Positions 35,844 through 45,305 are shown, counted from the stretch's first letter. The stretch: 64,000 bases of DNA from Aurantimonas sp. HBX-1 (GCF_021391535.1 NZ_CP090066.1:2803501-2867500); one strand, 5' to 3'. Notes: generated by a model not told the origin, from the sequence alone. Made by a program: numbers and translations.

Positions 35844-36353
35844 CTACTGGCCGCTGGCGCTTTCCGTCGCCGGGCGCGCCGGCAGCACCGGCGCATCCTC
35901 GGCCGGCGGGTTCGCCTCGAGGTCGGCGATCAGAAGCTTCATCTCGGCGATCTCGCGCACCTGCGCCTCGATGATCTCGTCGGCGAGCTGACGCACCCGC
36001 GGATCGGAGATCTCGGCCCGCTCGCTGGTCATGATCGCGATCGAATGGTGCGGGATCATCGCCTTCATGTAGGCGACGTCGCCGACCGTCGTCTGGCTGC
36101 GCACCAGGAACAGCGACGCCGCGAAGACCACCACCGCCCCTGCGATGATGGCGAAGTTGGCAGCCTTGTTCCGGTACATGGACCACATGAAGCCGAGCAT
36201 GATGACCGCCATCACCGCGCCCATGTAGATCGCCATCCAGGTCCGCGTCTGGCTGTAGAACACGTGGTCCAGCGCGTAGGTGTTGAGATACATCAGGCCG
36301 AACATGACGACCGTCGAGGTGACGATCATGGCGGCGAAGCGGGCGTAGGTCAT
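35844..36353 (-). CDS. DUF305-domain membrane protein
   Basis: This 169-residue protein has three N-terminal membrane helices (about 5-25, 40-60 and 66-85, for example AIYMGAVMAVIMLGFMW and FAIIAGAVVVFAASLFLV), then the DUF305 core VAYMKAMIPHHSIAIMTSERAEISDPRVRQLADEIIEAQVREIAEMKLLI. The MIPHH and M-x-S-x-x-A pattern is typical of DUF305, a four-helix fold possibly metal-related (H-H, M). The ATG at 36353 has a GAAAGGAAT site. The C-terminus is Pro/Ala-rich. Confidence 0.9.
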   Translation of the reverse strand: MTYARFAAMIVTSTVVMFGLMYLNTYALDHVFYSQTRTWMAIYMGAVMAVIMLGFMWSMYRNKAANFAIIAGAVVVFAASLFLVRSQTTVGDVAYMKAMIPHHSIAIMTSERAEISDPRVRQLADEIIEAQVREIAEMKLLIADLEANPPAEDAPVLPARPATESASGQ

Positions 36354-36421
36354 CGGGCATTCCTTTCATTTCCTGTCAGGACGGAATGCATCGCGTCCGA
36401 GATGGATGCGTCCCGGGGCCC

Positions 36422-37609
36422 TCAGGCCGCGAGCGCCGTGCCGCTGCCCTCGCCCCGGAACAGCGCGTTGACGAGATCGGTCTGCGTCACCAGGCCGATG
36501 AGCCGGCCCGCGGAATCCGTGACCGGCGTATGGTGGACCCCGGCCTCCCCCATCAGCCTGACGAGATCGGCGATCGGCGTATCGGCGGACGCCCGGTAGG
36601 GCACGCCCCCCATGATCCGCTCCACGGTGCTGCGCACCGAGAGCCCGGCCGCCAGGCCGCTGCGCAGGCGACCCGCGGTGCGCAGCGACGGACGCCCGAC
36701 GCCGCGGCCGATCGCCTCGACGAAGTCCTCCGGCCGCAGCATGCCGACGACGACGCCGTTGCCGTCGGTGACGGGCAGCACCCGCAGGCCGCGCGAGTGC
36801 ATGATGTCCCAGGCGTTGGCGATGCTCTCGTGCGGGGACACCGTGATGATGTGGCGCGACATGACATCGCCGCAGAGCAGGCCGCCGGAGCGCCGGCGGA
36901 AGGCTTCCTCCTCGGCCGCCCGCAGGATCGTCACGAGATCCTCGGGCGCGACGTCGATCACCTCGTTCTGCTCGCGCAGCACCGTGCGCAGGTCGTCGAG
37001 CGTGAAGCCGGTCCGCTCGCGCGGCGCCGCGTCGGCGGTTCCGTGCCGCGAGGCCGGCCTGCGCGCCAGCCAGTGCGGGTAGCGGTGGCCGGTGAGATTG
37101 TGGAACGCGACGGCGACGAGAAGGATGAGCAGCGAGTTGAGCCCGACCGGGGCGAAGGCGAAGCCGTAGCCGAGCGTGTCGACGGCAGGCCCCGCGAGCA
37201 CGGTGGTCACGGCGACAGCGCCGCCCGGCGGATGCAGGCAGCGCAGCAGGAACATCGTCACGATCGCGAGGCACACGGCGAGCGAGGCGGCGATCAGCGG
37301 ATCGGGGATCCACATCCGGCAGGTGATGCCGATCAGGGCCGCCGAGACGTTGCCGCCGAGGATCGACCACGGCTGCGACAGCGGGCCCGAGGGGACGGCG
37401 AACAGCAGCACCGCGGATGCGCCCATGGGGGCGACGAGCAGCGGCACCGCCGTGTCGGGGCCGAGCGCCCAGCGCGTCACCAGCCCGGTGAGGGCGATGC
37501 CGATGAGGGCGCCGACCGCGGCGCGAAGCTGCTCGGCACGGCTGACCGGGGCAAGCCGCGGGACGAAGCGGGCGAGCGAGGCAGGCAGAGCGAAGGTCGA
37601 TTTGAGCAT
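36422..37609 (-). CDS. HPP-family membrane protein with a C-terminal CBS-domain pair
   Basis: This 395-residue protein joins an HPP integral-membrane domain (about 30-175, with four predicted helices, PLLVAPMGASAVLLFAVP and the eponymous LHPPGGAVAVTTVLAG) to two CBS domains (about 248-390: DVMSRHIITVSPHESIANAWDIMHSRGLRVLPVTDGNGVVVGMLRPEDF and TPIADLVRLMGEAGVHHTPVTDSAGRLIGLVTQTDLVNALF). HPP proteins include nitrite/nitrate-linked transporters; CBS pairs bind adenine nucleotides, suggesting energy-state gating. The role is not established. Confidence 0.92.
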   Translation of the reverse strand: MLKSTFALPASLARFVPRLAPVSRAEQLRAAVGALIGIALTGLVTRWALGPDTAVPLLVAPMGASAVLLFAVPSGPLSQPWSILGGNVSAALIGITCRMWIPDPLIAASLAVCLAIVTMFLLRCLHPPGGAVAVTTVLAGPAVDTLGYGFAFAPVGLNSLLILLVAVAFHNLTGHRYPHWLARRPASRHGTADAAPRERTGFTLDDLRTVLREQNEVIDVAPEDLVTILRAAEEEAFRRRSGGLLCGDVMSRHIITVSPHESIANAWDIMHSRGLRVLPVTDGNGVVVGMLRPEDFVEAIGRGVGRPSLRTAGRLRSGLAAGLSVRSTVERIMGGVPYRASADTPIADLVRLMGEAGVHHTPVTDSAGRLIGLVTQTDLVNALFRGEGSGTALAA

Positions 37610-37943
37610 CTTGCCGCTTTTGCGAGCGTTTCCATGCCGCGTCGCGTAGCATCATGCACAATCTTGCGCCAGCTTGCGGGACGAGCGGGTCGCTGCCGGC
37701 GCGGCGCCCCGGCCCGGGGCCCGCCCCCGCCGGGGCTGGTGACGGCTGATTTCGGCAAGGCATCGCGCTTGCCGAAGGCGACGCCGGCCGCATCGCCCGC
37801 GGCATTGACACCCGGCAATCCTGACGGGATGGTAAGGCTGGGAGAGGGACCCCACGACGACCAGTCAGCCATGATCGACGGTCATGGCCCGTATCGGGCG
37901 AGCCAAAAATGGCCGCTCCTTTCATGCCTATCTGGGAGGATAC
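37610..37943. other. Non-coding divergent region upstream of tctCBA operon 2
   Basis: The region holds the likely promoters of the HPP gene and of tctC-2. The only -35-like element I see is TTGACA at 37805-37810; no good -10 follows. There is no gene and no long palindrome here. Confidence 0.4.
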
Positions 37944-38927
37944 ATGCTCAATCTCAAAACGGTGGCTTCCGCCGCGCTCGTGCTGGCCGGACTCGCGGCT
38001 TCCTCGCCGGTCCTGGCGCAGTCGGACTATCCGAACCGGCCGATCCAGATGATCGTGCCCTGGGGCGCCGGCGGCGGCACGGATGCGGTCGGCCGCGTCT
38101 TCGCCTCGCTGCTGCAGCAGGAGCTCGGGGTTCCCGTCAACGTCATCAACCGCACCGGCGGCTCCGGCGTCGTCGGGCATAGCGCCATCGCCAACGCCGA
38201 GCCGGACGGCTACACGCTGGGCATCGTGACGATCGAGATCGACATGATGCACTGGCAGGGCCTGACCGACCTGACCTACGAGGACTTCGACATCCTCGCC
38301 GTCGTCAATTCCGATCCGGGCGGCATCATGGTGTCGGCCGACTCCCCCTACCAGACCGCCGAGGAACTGCTCGCGGCCATCAAGGCGGAACCCGCCGGCA
38401 CCTTCAAGGGCTCGGGCACCGGCCAGGGCGGCATCTGGCATCTCGGCCTCGCCGGCTGGCTGCTGTCGGAGGACCTTGCGCCGGACCAGGTGACCTGGGT
38501 GCCGAGCCAGGGCGCGGCGCCTGGCATCACCGACATGGTGGCCGGCGGCGTCGATCTCGTTCCCACGTCGCTCGCCGAGGGTCGCGCCATGATCGACGCG
38601 GGGCGGGTGCGGCCGCTGGCGACGATGTCGACCGAGCGGCAGCCGCTGTTCCCGGACGTGCCGACGCTGAAGGAAGCCGTCGGCTCCGACTGGACGCTGT
38701 CGGTCTGGCGCACCATTGCCGCGCCGAAGGGTCTGCCGGACGACGTTGCCGCCAAGCTCTCCGCCGCCATCGAGAAGGCCTACAATAGCGAGGAATACCA
38801 GACCTTCATGAAGGAGCGCGGCTTCGGCGTGCGCTGGGCCGCCGGCGAGGAGGCGACGAAGATCGTCGCCGAGGACGATGCCACCTTGGGCGAGATCATG
38901 AAGAAGGCCGGCCTCGCCAAGGAGTGA
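37944..38927 (+). CDS. tctC: TctC-type solute-binding protein (operon 2)
   Basis: This 327-residue periplasmic binding protein has a signal peptide (MLNLKTVASAALVLAGLAASSPVLA, cut at VLA-Q) and the family pattern PNRPIQMIVPWGAGGGTDAVGRVFASLLQQELGVPVNVINRTGGSGVVGHSAIANAEPDGYTL. The ligand loop includes ADSPYQTAEELLAAIKAEPAGTFKGSGTGQGG. It has a strong GGGAGG site before the ATG. It is the first gene of operon 2 and is not closely similar to the operon 1 protein, so the two systems likely take different carboxylates. Confidence 0.93.
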   Translation: MLNLKTVASAALVLAGLAASSPVLAQSDYPNRPIQMIVPWGAGGGTDAVGRVFASLLQQELGVPVNVINRTGGSGVVGHSAIANAEPDGYTLGIVTIEIDMMHWQGLTDLTYEDFDILAVVNSDPGGIMVSADSPYQTAEELLAAIKAEPAGTFKGSGTGQGGIWHLGLAGWLLSEDLAPDQVTWVPSQGAAPGITDMVAGGVDLVPTSLAEGRAMIDAGRVRPLATMSTERQPLFPDVPTLKEAVGSDWTLSVWRTIAAPKGLPDDVAAKLSAAIEKAYNSEEYQTFMKERGFGVRWAAGEEATKIVAEDDATLGEIMKKAGLAKE

Positions 38928-39051
38928 CCCGGCCCGCAGCCCGTCGCCCGGTCGCGCCGCGACCGGGTGACGGCGGTTCGCCGCGTTCCTATCGCCCCTC
39001 CTTCGACGACCGGCGGTCCTGCGCCGCGCCGGTCCTGACGGGACTGCGCCC

Positions 39052-39525
39052 ATGCGAATGAACGACCTGACCCTCGGCCTCGTGGTCCTTGCGGGCGCGG
39101 TGGCGATCTTCCTCTCGGCCCTGCAGTTCTCGCCGATCCCCGGCCAGGCCTACGGCGCCGAGACCATGCCGAAGGCGATCGCGCTGCTCACCTTCGGGCT
39201 CGGCCTCTATCTGGTCGGCAGGAGCCTTGCGGCGGGCGAGACCCGACCGGCCATGGTCCTCGCCGGCTGGACGCGGTCGCCGGCCTCGCTCCTCGGTCTC
39301 GCCGCCGCCATCGGCCTTGTGCTCGCCTACATCCTGTTCAGCGGGACGGTCGGTTTCCTGCCCATGGCCTTCATCGTCACCGCCGGGCTGATGCTGGTGC
39401 TCGGGGTGCGGCCGCTTACCGCGATCGCGGTGTCGCTGCTCGCCGTCGTGGTCATCCAGCAGGCCTTCGGCCGGCTGCTGCTGGTACCGCTTCCGCGCTC
39501 GGCGATGCTCGGCTTCCTCTGGTAG
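39052..39525 (+). CDS. tctB: TctB small membrane subunit (operon 2)
   Basis: This 157-residue protein has four membrane helices, for example LTLGLVVLAGAVAIFLSALQF and GLAAAIGLVLAYILFSGTVGFLPMAFIVTAGLML, with the TctB motif AETMPKAIALLTFGLGLYL. It starts 124 bp after tctC and ends 5 bp before tctA. Confidence 0.88.
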   Translation: MRMNDLTLGLVVLAGAVAIFLSALQFSPIPGQAYGAETMPKAIALLTFGLGLYLVGRSLAAGETRPAMVLAGWTRSPASLLGLAAAIGLVLAYILFSGTVGFLPMAFIVTAGLMLVLGVRPLTAIAVSLLAVVVIQQAFGRLLLVPLPRSAMLGFLW

Positions 39526-39530
39526 ACGCC

Positions 39531-41042
39531 ATGCCCGCCCTCGCCGACGCCTTCGCCCTCGTCTTCCAGCCCTACGTGCTGATGGTCATCCTCGGCTCGG
39601 CCTGCTTCGGCATGTTCGTCGGGGCAATTCCCGGCCTGACGGCCACGATGGCGACCGCGCTGCTCGTGCCGATCACCTTCTTCATGGACCCGGTTCCCGC
39701 CATCGGCGCCATCGTCACGGCAACCGCGATGGCGATCTTCGCCGGCGACATCCCGGGCGCCCTGCTGCGGATGCCCGGTACTCCGGCGAGCGCCGCCTAT
39801 GTCGAGGATTCCTACCGGATGACGCGGAGCGGCCGCTCCGAGGAGGCGCTGGGCGCGGCGCTGGTCTTCTCCTCGATCGGCGGGCTGTTCGGCACGCTCG
39901 TCCTCGTCCTCGCCGCGCCGATGCTCGCCGAGGTGGCGCTCAAGTTCTCGTCCTTCGAGTATTTCTGGCTGGTGATCCTCGGGCTTTCCTGCGCCGTCTT
40001 CGTGTCGCCGGGATCGGTGGCGCGCGGCCTCATCTCGCTGGTCATCGGTCTGTTCGCCGCCACCGTCGGGATCGACAATCCGGCCGGCGAGCCGCGCTAC
40101 ACGTTCGGCGTCGTCGACCTGCTCGGCGGCGTCGAGTTCATCTCGGCGATGATCGGGCTGTTCGCGGTGTCGGAGGTGCTGCGCGCCGTCGTGCTGCGCT
40201 CCGACCGCCCGGCGGTCGCGCCATCGACCCGCTCCGGCATCTTCCGCAGCCAGATCAGGAACTTCAAGCTCTACCCAGTGCAGATCCTGCGCGGCAGCGT
40301 CGTCGGCACCGCCATCGGCGCGCTGCCGGGCGCCGGCGCCGACATCGCCGCCTGGATCTCCTACGCCATCAGCAAGCGCTTCTCCCGCCACAAGGAGAAG
40401 TTCGGGACCGGCCATGTCGAGGGCCTCGTCGAGGCGGGGGCCTCCAACAACGGCGCCGTCAGCGGCGCCTGGATCCCGGCCCTGGTCTTCGGCATCCCGG
40501 GCGACTCGATCACCGCGATCGTCATCGGCGTGCTCTACATCAAGGGCATCAATCCCGGGCCCACCGTGTTCCTCAACGATCCGCAGCTGGTCTACTCGAT
40601 CTTCATCGTCTTCTTCATGGCCAACATCATCATGCTGCCGCTCGGCTGGGTGGCGATCAAGGGCGCGGGAACGCTGCTGGCGATCCCCGCCAAGGTGCTG
40701 ATGCCGATCATCCTGATGTTCTGCATCGTCGGCTCCTTCGCCATCAACAACTCGCTGTTCGGCGTGATGATCATGCTCGGCTTCGGGATACTGGGCTTCC
40801 TGATGGAGGAGAACGACATCCCGATCGCGCCGGCGATCCTCGGCCTGGTGCTCGGGCCGATGCTGGAGCAGAACTTCATCACCTCGATGATCAAGGCGGA
40901 CGGCAGCTTCCTCGCCTTCTTCGAGCGCCCGATCGCGGCCGGGCTCGGGATCTTCACCATGCTGGTCTGGTGCCTGCCGGTGGTGCTGATGCTGGTGGCG
41001 CGGCGGCGCAAGGCCGGCGATCCCTCGGCCCGGGCGGGCTGA
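39531..41042 (+). CDS. tctA: TctA large membrane subunit (operon 2)
   Basis: This 503-residue permease has the TctA hallmarks MFVGAIPGLTATMATALLVPITFFMDPVPAIG and MAIFAGDIPGALLRMPGTPASAAYVEDSYRMTRSGRSEEAL, then GTAIGALPGAGADIAAWISYAISKRFSRHKEKFGTGHVEGLVEAGASNNGAVSGAWIPALVFGIPGDSITA. About 11 membrane segments are predicted. It is diverged from the TctA of operons 1 and 3 in its first cassette, where RMPGTPASAA replaces the usual NTPGE pattern. Confidence 0.95.
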   Translation: MPALADAFALVFQPYVLMVILGSACFGMFVGAIPGLTATMATALLVPITFFMDPVPAIGAIVTATAMAIFAGDIPGALLRMPGTPASAAYVEDSYRMTRSGRSEEALGAALVFSSIGGLFGTLVLVLAAPMLAEVALKFSSFEYFWLVILGLSCAVFVSPGSVARGLISLVIGLFAATVGIDNPAGEPRYTFGVVDLLGGVEFISAMIGLFAVSEVLRAVVLRSDRPAVAPSTRSGIFRSQIRNFKLYPVQILRGSVVGTAIGALPGAGADIAAWISYAISKRFSRHKEKFGTGHVEGLVEAGASNNGAVSGAWIPALVFGIPGDSITAIVIGVLYIKGINPGPTVFLNDPQLVYSIFIVFFMANIIMLPLGWVAIKGAGTLLAIPAKVLMPIILMFCIVGSFAINNSLFGVMIMLGFGILGFLMEENDIPIAPAILGLVLGPMLEQNFITSMIKADGSFLAFFERPIAAGLGIFTMLVWCLPVVLMLVARRRKAGDPSARAG

Positions 41043-41160
41043 GCGCGGCGCCCGGGCTTCAGTCGGGGGCCACGGCGGATCGCCCACGCCACGACCGCAG
41101 CGTCGCTTCTTTGCGACGTCAGCGACCCGGAAGCCTGAGGTCGCCGTCACGGGCCCGGGA

Positions 41161-42180
41161 TCAGGGGCGGAACCTGCCTTCCGGCGGATAGGCCGGGTCG
41201 AAGAACTGCGGGACGGCCGTCGCGCCGAGCCCGACGACCGCATCCACGGCGCGATCGTCCTCGTCCCGCCAGGCAATCTCGAAGGCCTTGCGGTAGCTGC
41301 GCCACTGCTCGAGCGTGCGCGGGCCGGCGATCAGCCCGGTGACGGCCGGATTGGCCAGTGTCCAGGCAAGCGAGAAATCGGCGAGCGACATCTCCCGCGC
41401 CGCCGCCAGCCGGGCGAGCTCGTCGGCCGCCAGCAGCGAGGCGGGATGGAACTCGGCCTCCAGCATGCGCTTGTCGCCGCGCCCGGCGCGGCTTTCGGCC
41501 GAGGCCTGCGCGCCGGCGGCATATTTGCCGGTCAGGACGCCGCGCGCCAGCGGGCTGTAGACCATCGCGCCGACGCCGAAATGCCGGCAGGCCGGCAGCG
41601 TCTCGACCTCGGCGCTGCGGTTGAGCGGATGGTAGAGGAGCTGGTTGACGATGGGCCGGTCGATGCCCTCCCGGTCGCAGAGGGCGCAGATCTCCGCCAT
41701 GCGCCAGGCGCGGAAGTTGGAGACGCCGAAATAGCGGATGGCGCCGGAGCGGATGAGGTCGGCGATGGCGCGGACCGTCTCGGCGGCCGGCGTGTCGCGG
41801 TCTTCCTTGTGCAGATAGAGGATGTCGACATAGTCGGTGCCGAGCCGCGACAGGCTCGCCCGGACCTCCTCATGTATCCACTTGCGCGACAGGCCGCGCC
41901 GGTTCGGCCCCTCGCCCATCGGATTGGCAAGCTTTGTCGCCAGGATCCAGCGGTCGCGGTCGGCGGCGATGGCGCGGCCGGTGATCTCCTCGGAACGGCC
42001 CACGGCGTAGGAATCGGCGGTGTCGATGAAATTGACGCCGATCGCGGCGGCGTCGTCGACGATGCGCCGCGCCTCCGCCTCCTCGGTGCGCGCCCCGAAC
42101 ATCATCGTGCCGAGGCAGAGCCGCGAGACGGTCACGCCGGACCGGCCGATGCGGCGCAGCGGGATGCTCGGGTTCGACAT
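41161..42180 (-). CDS. Aldo-keto reductase
   Basis: This 339-residue NADPH-dependent oxidoreductase has the AKR catalytic tetrad: D in NFIDTADSYAVGRSE (with the catalytic Y), K in WILATKLANP and H in DILYLHKEDRDTP. The end of the barrel contains NPAVTGLIAGPRTLEQWRSYRKAF, the NADP-binding segment. It is followed, on the same strand, by no gene of known partner, but it is 54 bp downstream of the CoA-transferase gene, so it is probably the third gene of the HMG-lyase/CoA-transferase operon. It may reduce an aldehyde or ketone in that pathway. Confidence 0.94.
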   Translation of the reverse strand: MSNPSIPLRRIGRSGVTVSRLCLGTMMFGARTEEAEARRIVDDAAAIGVNFIDTADSYAVGRSEEITGRAIAADRDRWILATKLANPMGEGPNRRGLSRKWIHEEVRASLSRLGTDYVDILYLHKEDRDTPAAETVRAIADLIRSGAIRYFGVSNFRAWRMAEICALCDREGIDRPIVNQLLYHPLNRSAEVETLPACRHFGVGAMVYSPLARGVLTGKYAAGAQASAESRAGRGDKRMLEAEFHPASLLAADELARLAAAREMSLADFSLAWTLANPAVTGLIAGPRTLEQWRSYRKAFEIAWRDEDDRAVDAVVGLGATAVPQFFDPAYPPEGRFRP

Positions 42181-42233
42181 CGATTGTCTCCAGTCAGGGC
42201 CGGGATGAAGGAAGGGAGCTAGCGTCCGGGGCG

Positions 42234-43457
42234 CTAGCCGCCGGGGGCGCAGGCGATGACGCCGTCGGCGGCAAGCGCCGCTATGTCGTCGTCGGTGTAG
42301 CCGCTGGATGCCAGGACCTCGCGGGTATGCTGGCCGAGTTCCGGCGCCGGCCGGGTGACCGCGCAGGGCGTGCGGTCGAGCTTCACCGGGAAGCCGACCA
42401 TGCGGATGGTGCCGCGGCCGGGCTGCTCGACGTCGATGGCCATCTCCTGGGCGACCACCTGCGGATCGGCGAAGACCTCCGCGAGGTTCTGCACCCGTCC
42501 GCACGGGACGCCGGCGGCGTTCAGCCGGGCGATCCACTCGGCCTGGGAGACGGTGCGCATGCGCTCGTTGATCAGCGCGTTCAGCTGGTGGCGGAGCGCG
42601 AAGCGCTTCTCGTTGGTGTCGTAATGGGGGCCGGCCATCAGCTCCTCGAGGCCGATCGTCGTCAGGAAGCGGCGCAGGATCACGTCGTTGCTCGGCGCGA
42701 CGGCAACCTCGCCGTCGGACGCCTGGTAGAGACCGTAGGGCGCCACCAGCGGATGGTCGTTGCCGGTGCGCTCCGGCAGCCGGCCGGTCGAGAAATACTC
42801 CGAGGCGAGAAACGCCATCATGCTGATCGACCCGTTGACCATCGCCGACTCGACGTGCTGGCCGGTGCCGTTGAGGTCGCGGGCCCGCAGCGCGCTGACG
42901 ATGCCGAAGGCGCCGTAGAGCCCGGCGATGAGGTCGGTGATCGGCTGGCCGGAGCGCATCGGCTCCTGGTCCGCCGGGCCGTTGACGCTCATCAGCCCGC
43001 TCATCGCCTGGGCGATGAAGTCGAAGGCCGGCCGGTCCACATAGGGGCCGACCGAGCCGTAGCCGTTGATGTTGCAGCTGACCAGCCGCGGGTTGAGCGC
43101 CTCCAGGCGTTCGGGGCCGAAGCCCATCTTGGCCAGTACGCCGGGGCGGAAATTCTCCACCAGCACGTCGGCAGACGCGATCAGCCGCTCCAGCACCGCC
43201 TTGCCCTCGGGGCTGTAGAGATCGAGGACGATCGACTGCTTGTTGCGGTTGAAGGCGGCGAAGTACCAGCTGAAGCCGTCGCGGATCGTGCCCTGCTCGC
43301 GGATCGGGTCGCCGCGGCCGGATTCGACCTTGATGATGTCGGCGCCCATGTCGCCGAGCAGCATGGTGCAGAACGGGCCGGACAGGACCCGCGTCAGGTC
43401 GACGACCCGGATCCCGTCGAGCGGGCGCCTTGCCTCGGGCACGCTGTTCCCGCTCAT
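42234..43457 (-). CDS. CaiB/BaiF family III CoA-transferase (paralogue 2)
   Basis: This 407-residue enzyme has the family III start LDGIRVVDLTRVLSGPFCTMLLGDMGADIIKVESGRGDPIREQG, ADVLVENFRPGVLAKMGFG, and the catalytic aspartate in RSGQPITDLIAGLYGAFG. The start overlaps the lyase stop by 4 bp (ATGA), so the two are translationally coupled. The expected role is to load CoA onto a branched dicarboxylate that the coupled lyase then cleaves; this resembles citramalate, itaconate or hydroxymethylglutarate catabolism. That substrate choice is inference. Confidence 0.94.
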   Translation of the reverse strand: MSGNSVPEARRPLDGIRVVDLTRVLSGPFCTMLLGDMGADIIKVESGRGDPIREQGTIRDGFSWYFAAFNRNKQSIVLDLYSPEGKAVLERLIASADVLVENFRPGVLAKMGFGPERLEALNPRLVSCNINGYGSVGPYVDRPAFDFIAQAMSGLMSVNGPADQEPMRSGQPITDLIAGLYGAFGIVSALRARDLNGTGQHVESAMVNGSISMMAFLASEYFSTGRLPERTGNDHPLVAPYGLYQASDGEVAVAPSNDVILRRFLTTIGLEELMAGPHYDTNEKRFALRHQLNALINERMRTVSQAEWIARLNAAGVPCGRVQNLAEVFADPQVVAQEMAIDVEQPGRGTIRMVGFPVKLDRTPCAVTRPAPELGQHTREVLASSGYTDDDIAALAADGVIACAPGG

Positions 43458-44443
43458 CCGCAGGCGGTGGCGACGGCGTTCAGATCGTGCAGTTCGAGCC
43501 GCGGCCCGGCCTTCATCACCTGCCCCGCCAGGGGCCGGCCGATCGCCGCCTCCGCCTGCCGCGAGACCGCGATCAGCCGCTGCAGGTCGACGCCGCTCTC
43601 GATGCCGCATTCGTCGAGCATGTAGACGAGATCCTCGGTGCAGATGTTGCCGGTGGCGCCGGGCGCGAACGGACAGCCGCCGAGCCCGCCGACGCTGGAC
43701 TCGAAGCGCGTGACGCCCTCCTGCAGCCCGGCATAGACGCAGACCAGCCCGACGCCGCGGGTGTTGTGGAAATGCAGGGCGATGTCGGCCTCGGGAACGC
43801 GGTCGCGCAGCGCCCGCACCCGCTCCTGGACGAGCGGCGGCGTCGCCATGCCCGTGGTGTCGCCGAGCGAGATGCTGGTGATGCCGAGATCGGCGTAGGC
43901 GCGGGCGATGTCCGCGACCGCGGCGACCGGGACGTTGCCCTCGAACGGGCAGCCGAAGGCGGTGGCGATGGCGCCGAACACGGCGATGTTGGCGTCGGCG
44001 GCGATGCGGGTGATGTCGCGCACGCCGTCCAGCGATTCCCGGACCGAGCGGTTGACGTTCTTGGCGTTGTGGCTTTCGGACGCCGAGAGGAAGACCACCA
44101 TGGCGTCGATGCCGGCGGCGGCGGCGCGCTCGGCGCCCTTGGCGTTCGGCACCAGCGCGGTGAGGACGGCGCCCGTCGACCGGTCGATGCCGGCCAGCAC
44201 CTCGGCCGCGTCGCGCAATTGCGGCACCGCCCGCGGCGACACGAAGGACGTCACCTCGAGATGGCGGATGCCGGCGTCGATCAGGCCGTTGACCAGATCG
44301 ATCTTGGTCGCGGTGGGGATCCACGTCGACTCGGCCTGGAGCCCGTCGCGCGGGCCGACCTCGACGAGGCTGACGCGCGAGGGAAGCGGGATGGCCGGGC
44401 TCGCGCCGCGTGTTGCCCTCGAGTGATCCATGGGTCCGTTCAT
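43454..44443 (-). CDS. HMG-CoA-lyase-like enzyme (DRE-TIM metallolyase)
   Basis: This 329-residue enzyme belongs to the hydroxymethylglutaryl-CoA lyase family, which cleaves 3-hydroxyacyl-CoA to acetyl-CoA and a keto acid. The TIM-barrel signature VSLVEVGPRDGLQAES, LEVTSFVSPRAVPQL and the catalytic-loop motif FESSVGGLGGCPFAPGATGNICTEDLVYMLDECG (with the loop cysteine) are present. The metal motif is HFHNTRGVGL rather than the usual H-x-H-D-T-Y-G-x-A, so a variant substrate is likely. The start overlaps a possible ATG 12 bp downstream; ATG at 44443 is used for its upstream GGCGGA. It is divergent from GntR and coupled to the CoA-transferase. Confidence 0.93.
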   Translation of the reverse strand: MNGPMDHSRATRGASPAIPLPSRVSLVEVGPRDGLQAESTWIPTATKIDLVNGLIDAGIRHLEVTSFVSPRAVPQLRDAAEVLAGIDRSTGAVLTALVPNAKGAERAAAAGIDAMVVFLSASESHNAKNVNRSVRESLDGVRDITRIAADANIAVFGAIATAFGCPFEGNVPVAAVADIARAYADLGITSISLGDTTGMATPPLVQERVRALRDRVPEADIALHFHNTRGVGLVCVYAGLQEGVTRFESSVGGLGGCPFAPGATGNICTEDLVYMLDECGIESGVDLQRLIAVSRQAEAAIGRPLAGQVMKAGPRLELHDLNAVATACG

Positions 44444-44465
44444 CGCAGGAATGTCCGCCTTGCTC

Positions 44466-44488
44466 TGGTCTACCACGTTGGTATACCG
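44466..44488. promoter_or_regulatory. Twin GntR/FCD-type operators between lyase and gntR
   Basis: TGGTCTACCA (44466-44475) and TGGTATACCG (44479-44488) are two palindromes 13 bp centre to centre in the 87-bp divergent gap. FCD-type GntR regulators bind TGGT-N2-ACCA sites of this kind. They are placed to control both directions, so one effector could switch the lyase/CoA-transferase operon and gntR-tctCBA together. Confidence 0.7.
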
Positions 44489-44530
44489 TCGCCGCACCTT
44501 CGGGCAACGACTTTCGAAGAGTGGGGGGAC

Positions 44531-45241
44531 ATGCAGCAGGCAAGGGTCGCGGAGACGACGAAAGGCAGCGTCAGCGACCGCCTGCTCGCCCGGATGCGTG
44601 GCGACATCCTCTCGCTTGCCCTGATTCCCGGACGCGTCATCTCGGAGCGCGACCTCGAGGCGATCTACGGCGCGTCGCGCACGCCGGTGCGCCAGGCGCT
44701 GCTGCAGCTGGCCAACGAGGGCCTGGTCATCCGCGCCGGGCGCGGCTACGCGGTCGCCTCGATCGACCCGCAGGAACTCGTGGAGACCTTCGAATACCGG
44801 GAGATCGTCGAGACCGCGGCGGTGCGGCTCGCCTGCGAGCGCGCCAGCGAGAGCGATCTCGACGCCATCCAGGCGACGATCGACCGCGGCCTCAGCGACA
44901 CCTCGCCGGAAACCTCGTTCGAGATCGGCGCCGACGTCCACGTGATGATCGCCAGCCTGTCGGGGAACGGTTTCCTGCGGGACGCCGTGCAGGACATCGT
45001 GATCCGCATCGCGCGGGCGCGCTGGCTGCTCGTCAGCACCGCGGCGGGCCAGCAGGAAGCCCATCGCGAGCACAGCGAGATCGTATCCCTCATCCGCGCG
45101 AGGCGCGCGGACGAGGCGGAAGACGCCATACGGCGGCACGGGAGGAACGTGCGCGACCAGATCATGAAGGCCGTCGGCGAGGGACGGCGGCGGCTGGGAG
45201 CGCACGGGATCGTCGTGAAGGACAGCCTGAACGGTCGCTGA
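44531..45241 (+). CDS. GntR-family (FadR/FCD-type) transcriptional regulator
   Basis: This 236-residue regulator has an N-terminal winged helix (VSDRLLARMRGDILSLALIPGRVISERDLEAIYGASRTPVRQALLQLANEGLVIRAGRGYAVA, about 14-77) and a C-terminal FCD ligand domain (about 80-215) with the metal-ligand pattern: D-x-x-x-H in IGADVHVMIASLSGN and H in EHSEIV. The effector is probably a carboxylate. It is divergent from the lyase operon and 64 bp upstream of tctC-3, so it likely regulates both. GGGGGGAC is the ribosome-binding site. Confidence 0.93.
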   Translation: MQQARVAETTKGSVSDRLLARMRGDILSLALIPGRVISERDLEAIYGASRTPVRQALLQLANEGLVIRAGRGYAVASIDPQELVETFEYREIVETAAVRLACERASESDLDAIQATIDRGLSDTSPETSFEIGADVHVMIASLSGNGFLRDAVQDIVIRIARARWLLVSTAAGQQEAHREHSEIVSLIRARRADEAEDAIRRHGRNVRDQIMKAVGEGRRRLGAHGIVVKDSLNGR

Positions 45242-45305
45242 TCCGGGCCTCGCGGTCCGGACCAGCGACAACGTGCATGATGACTACAACAAGGGAGGAA
45301 CAACA

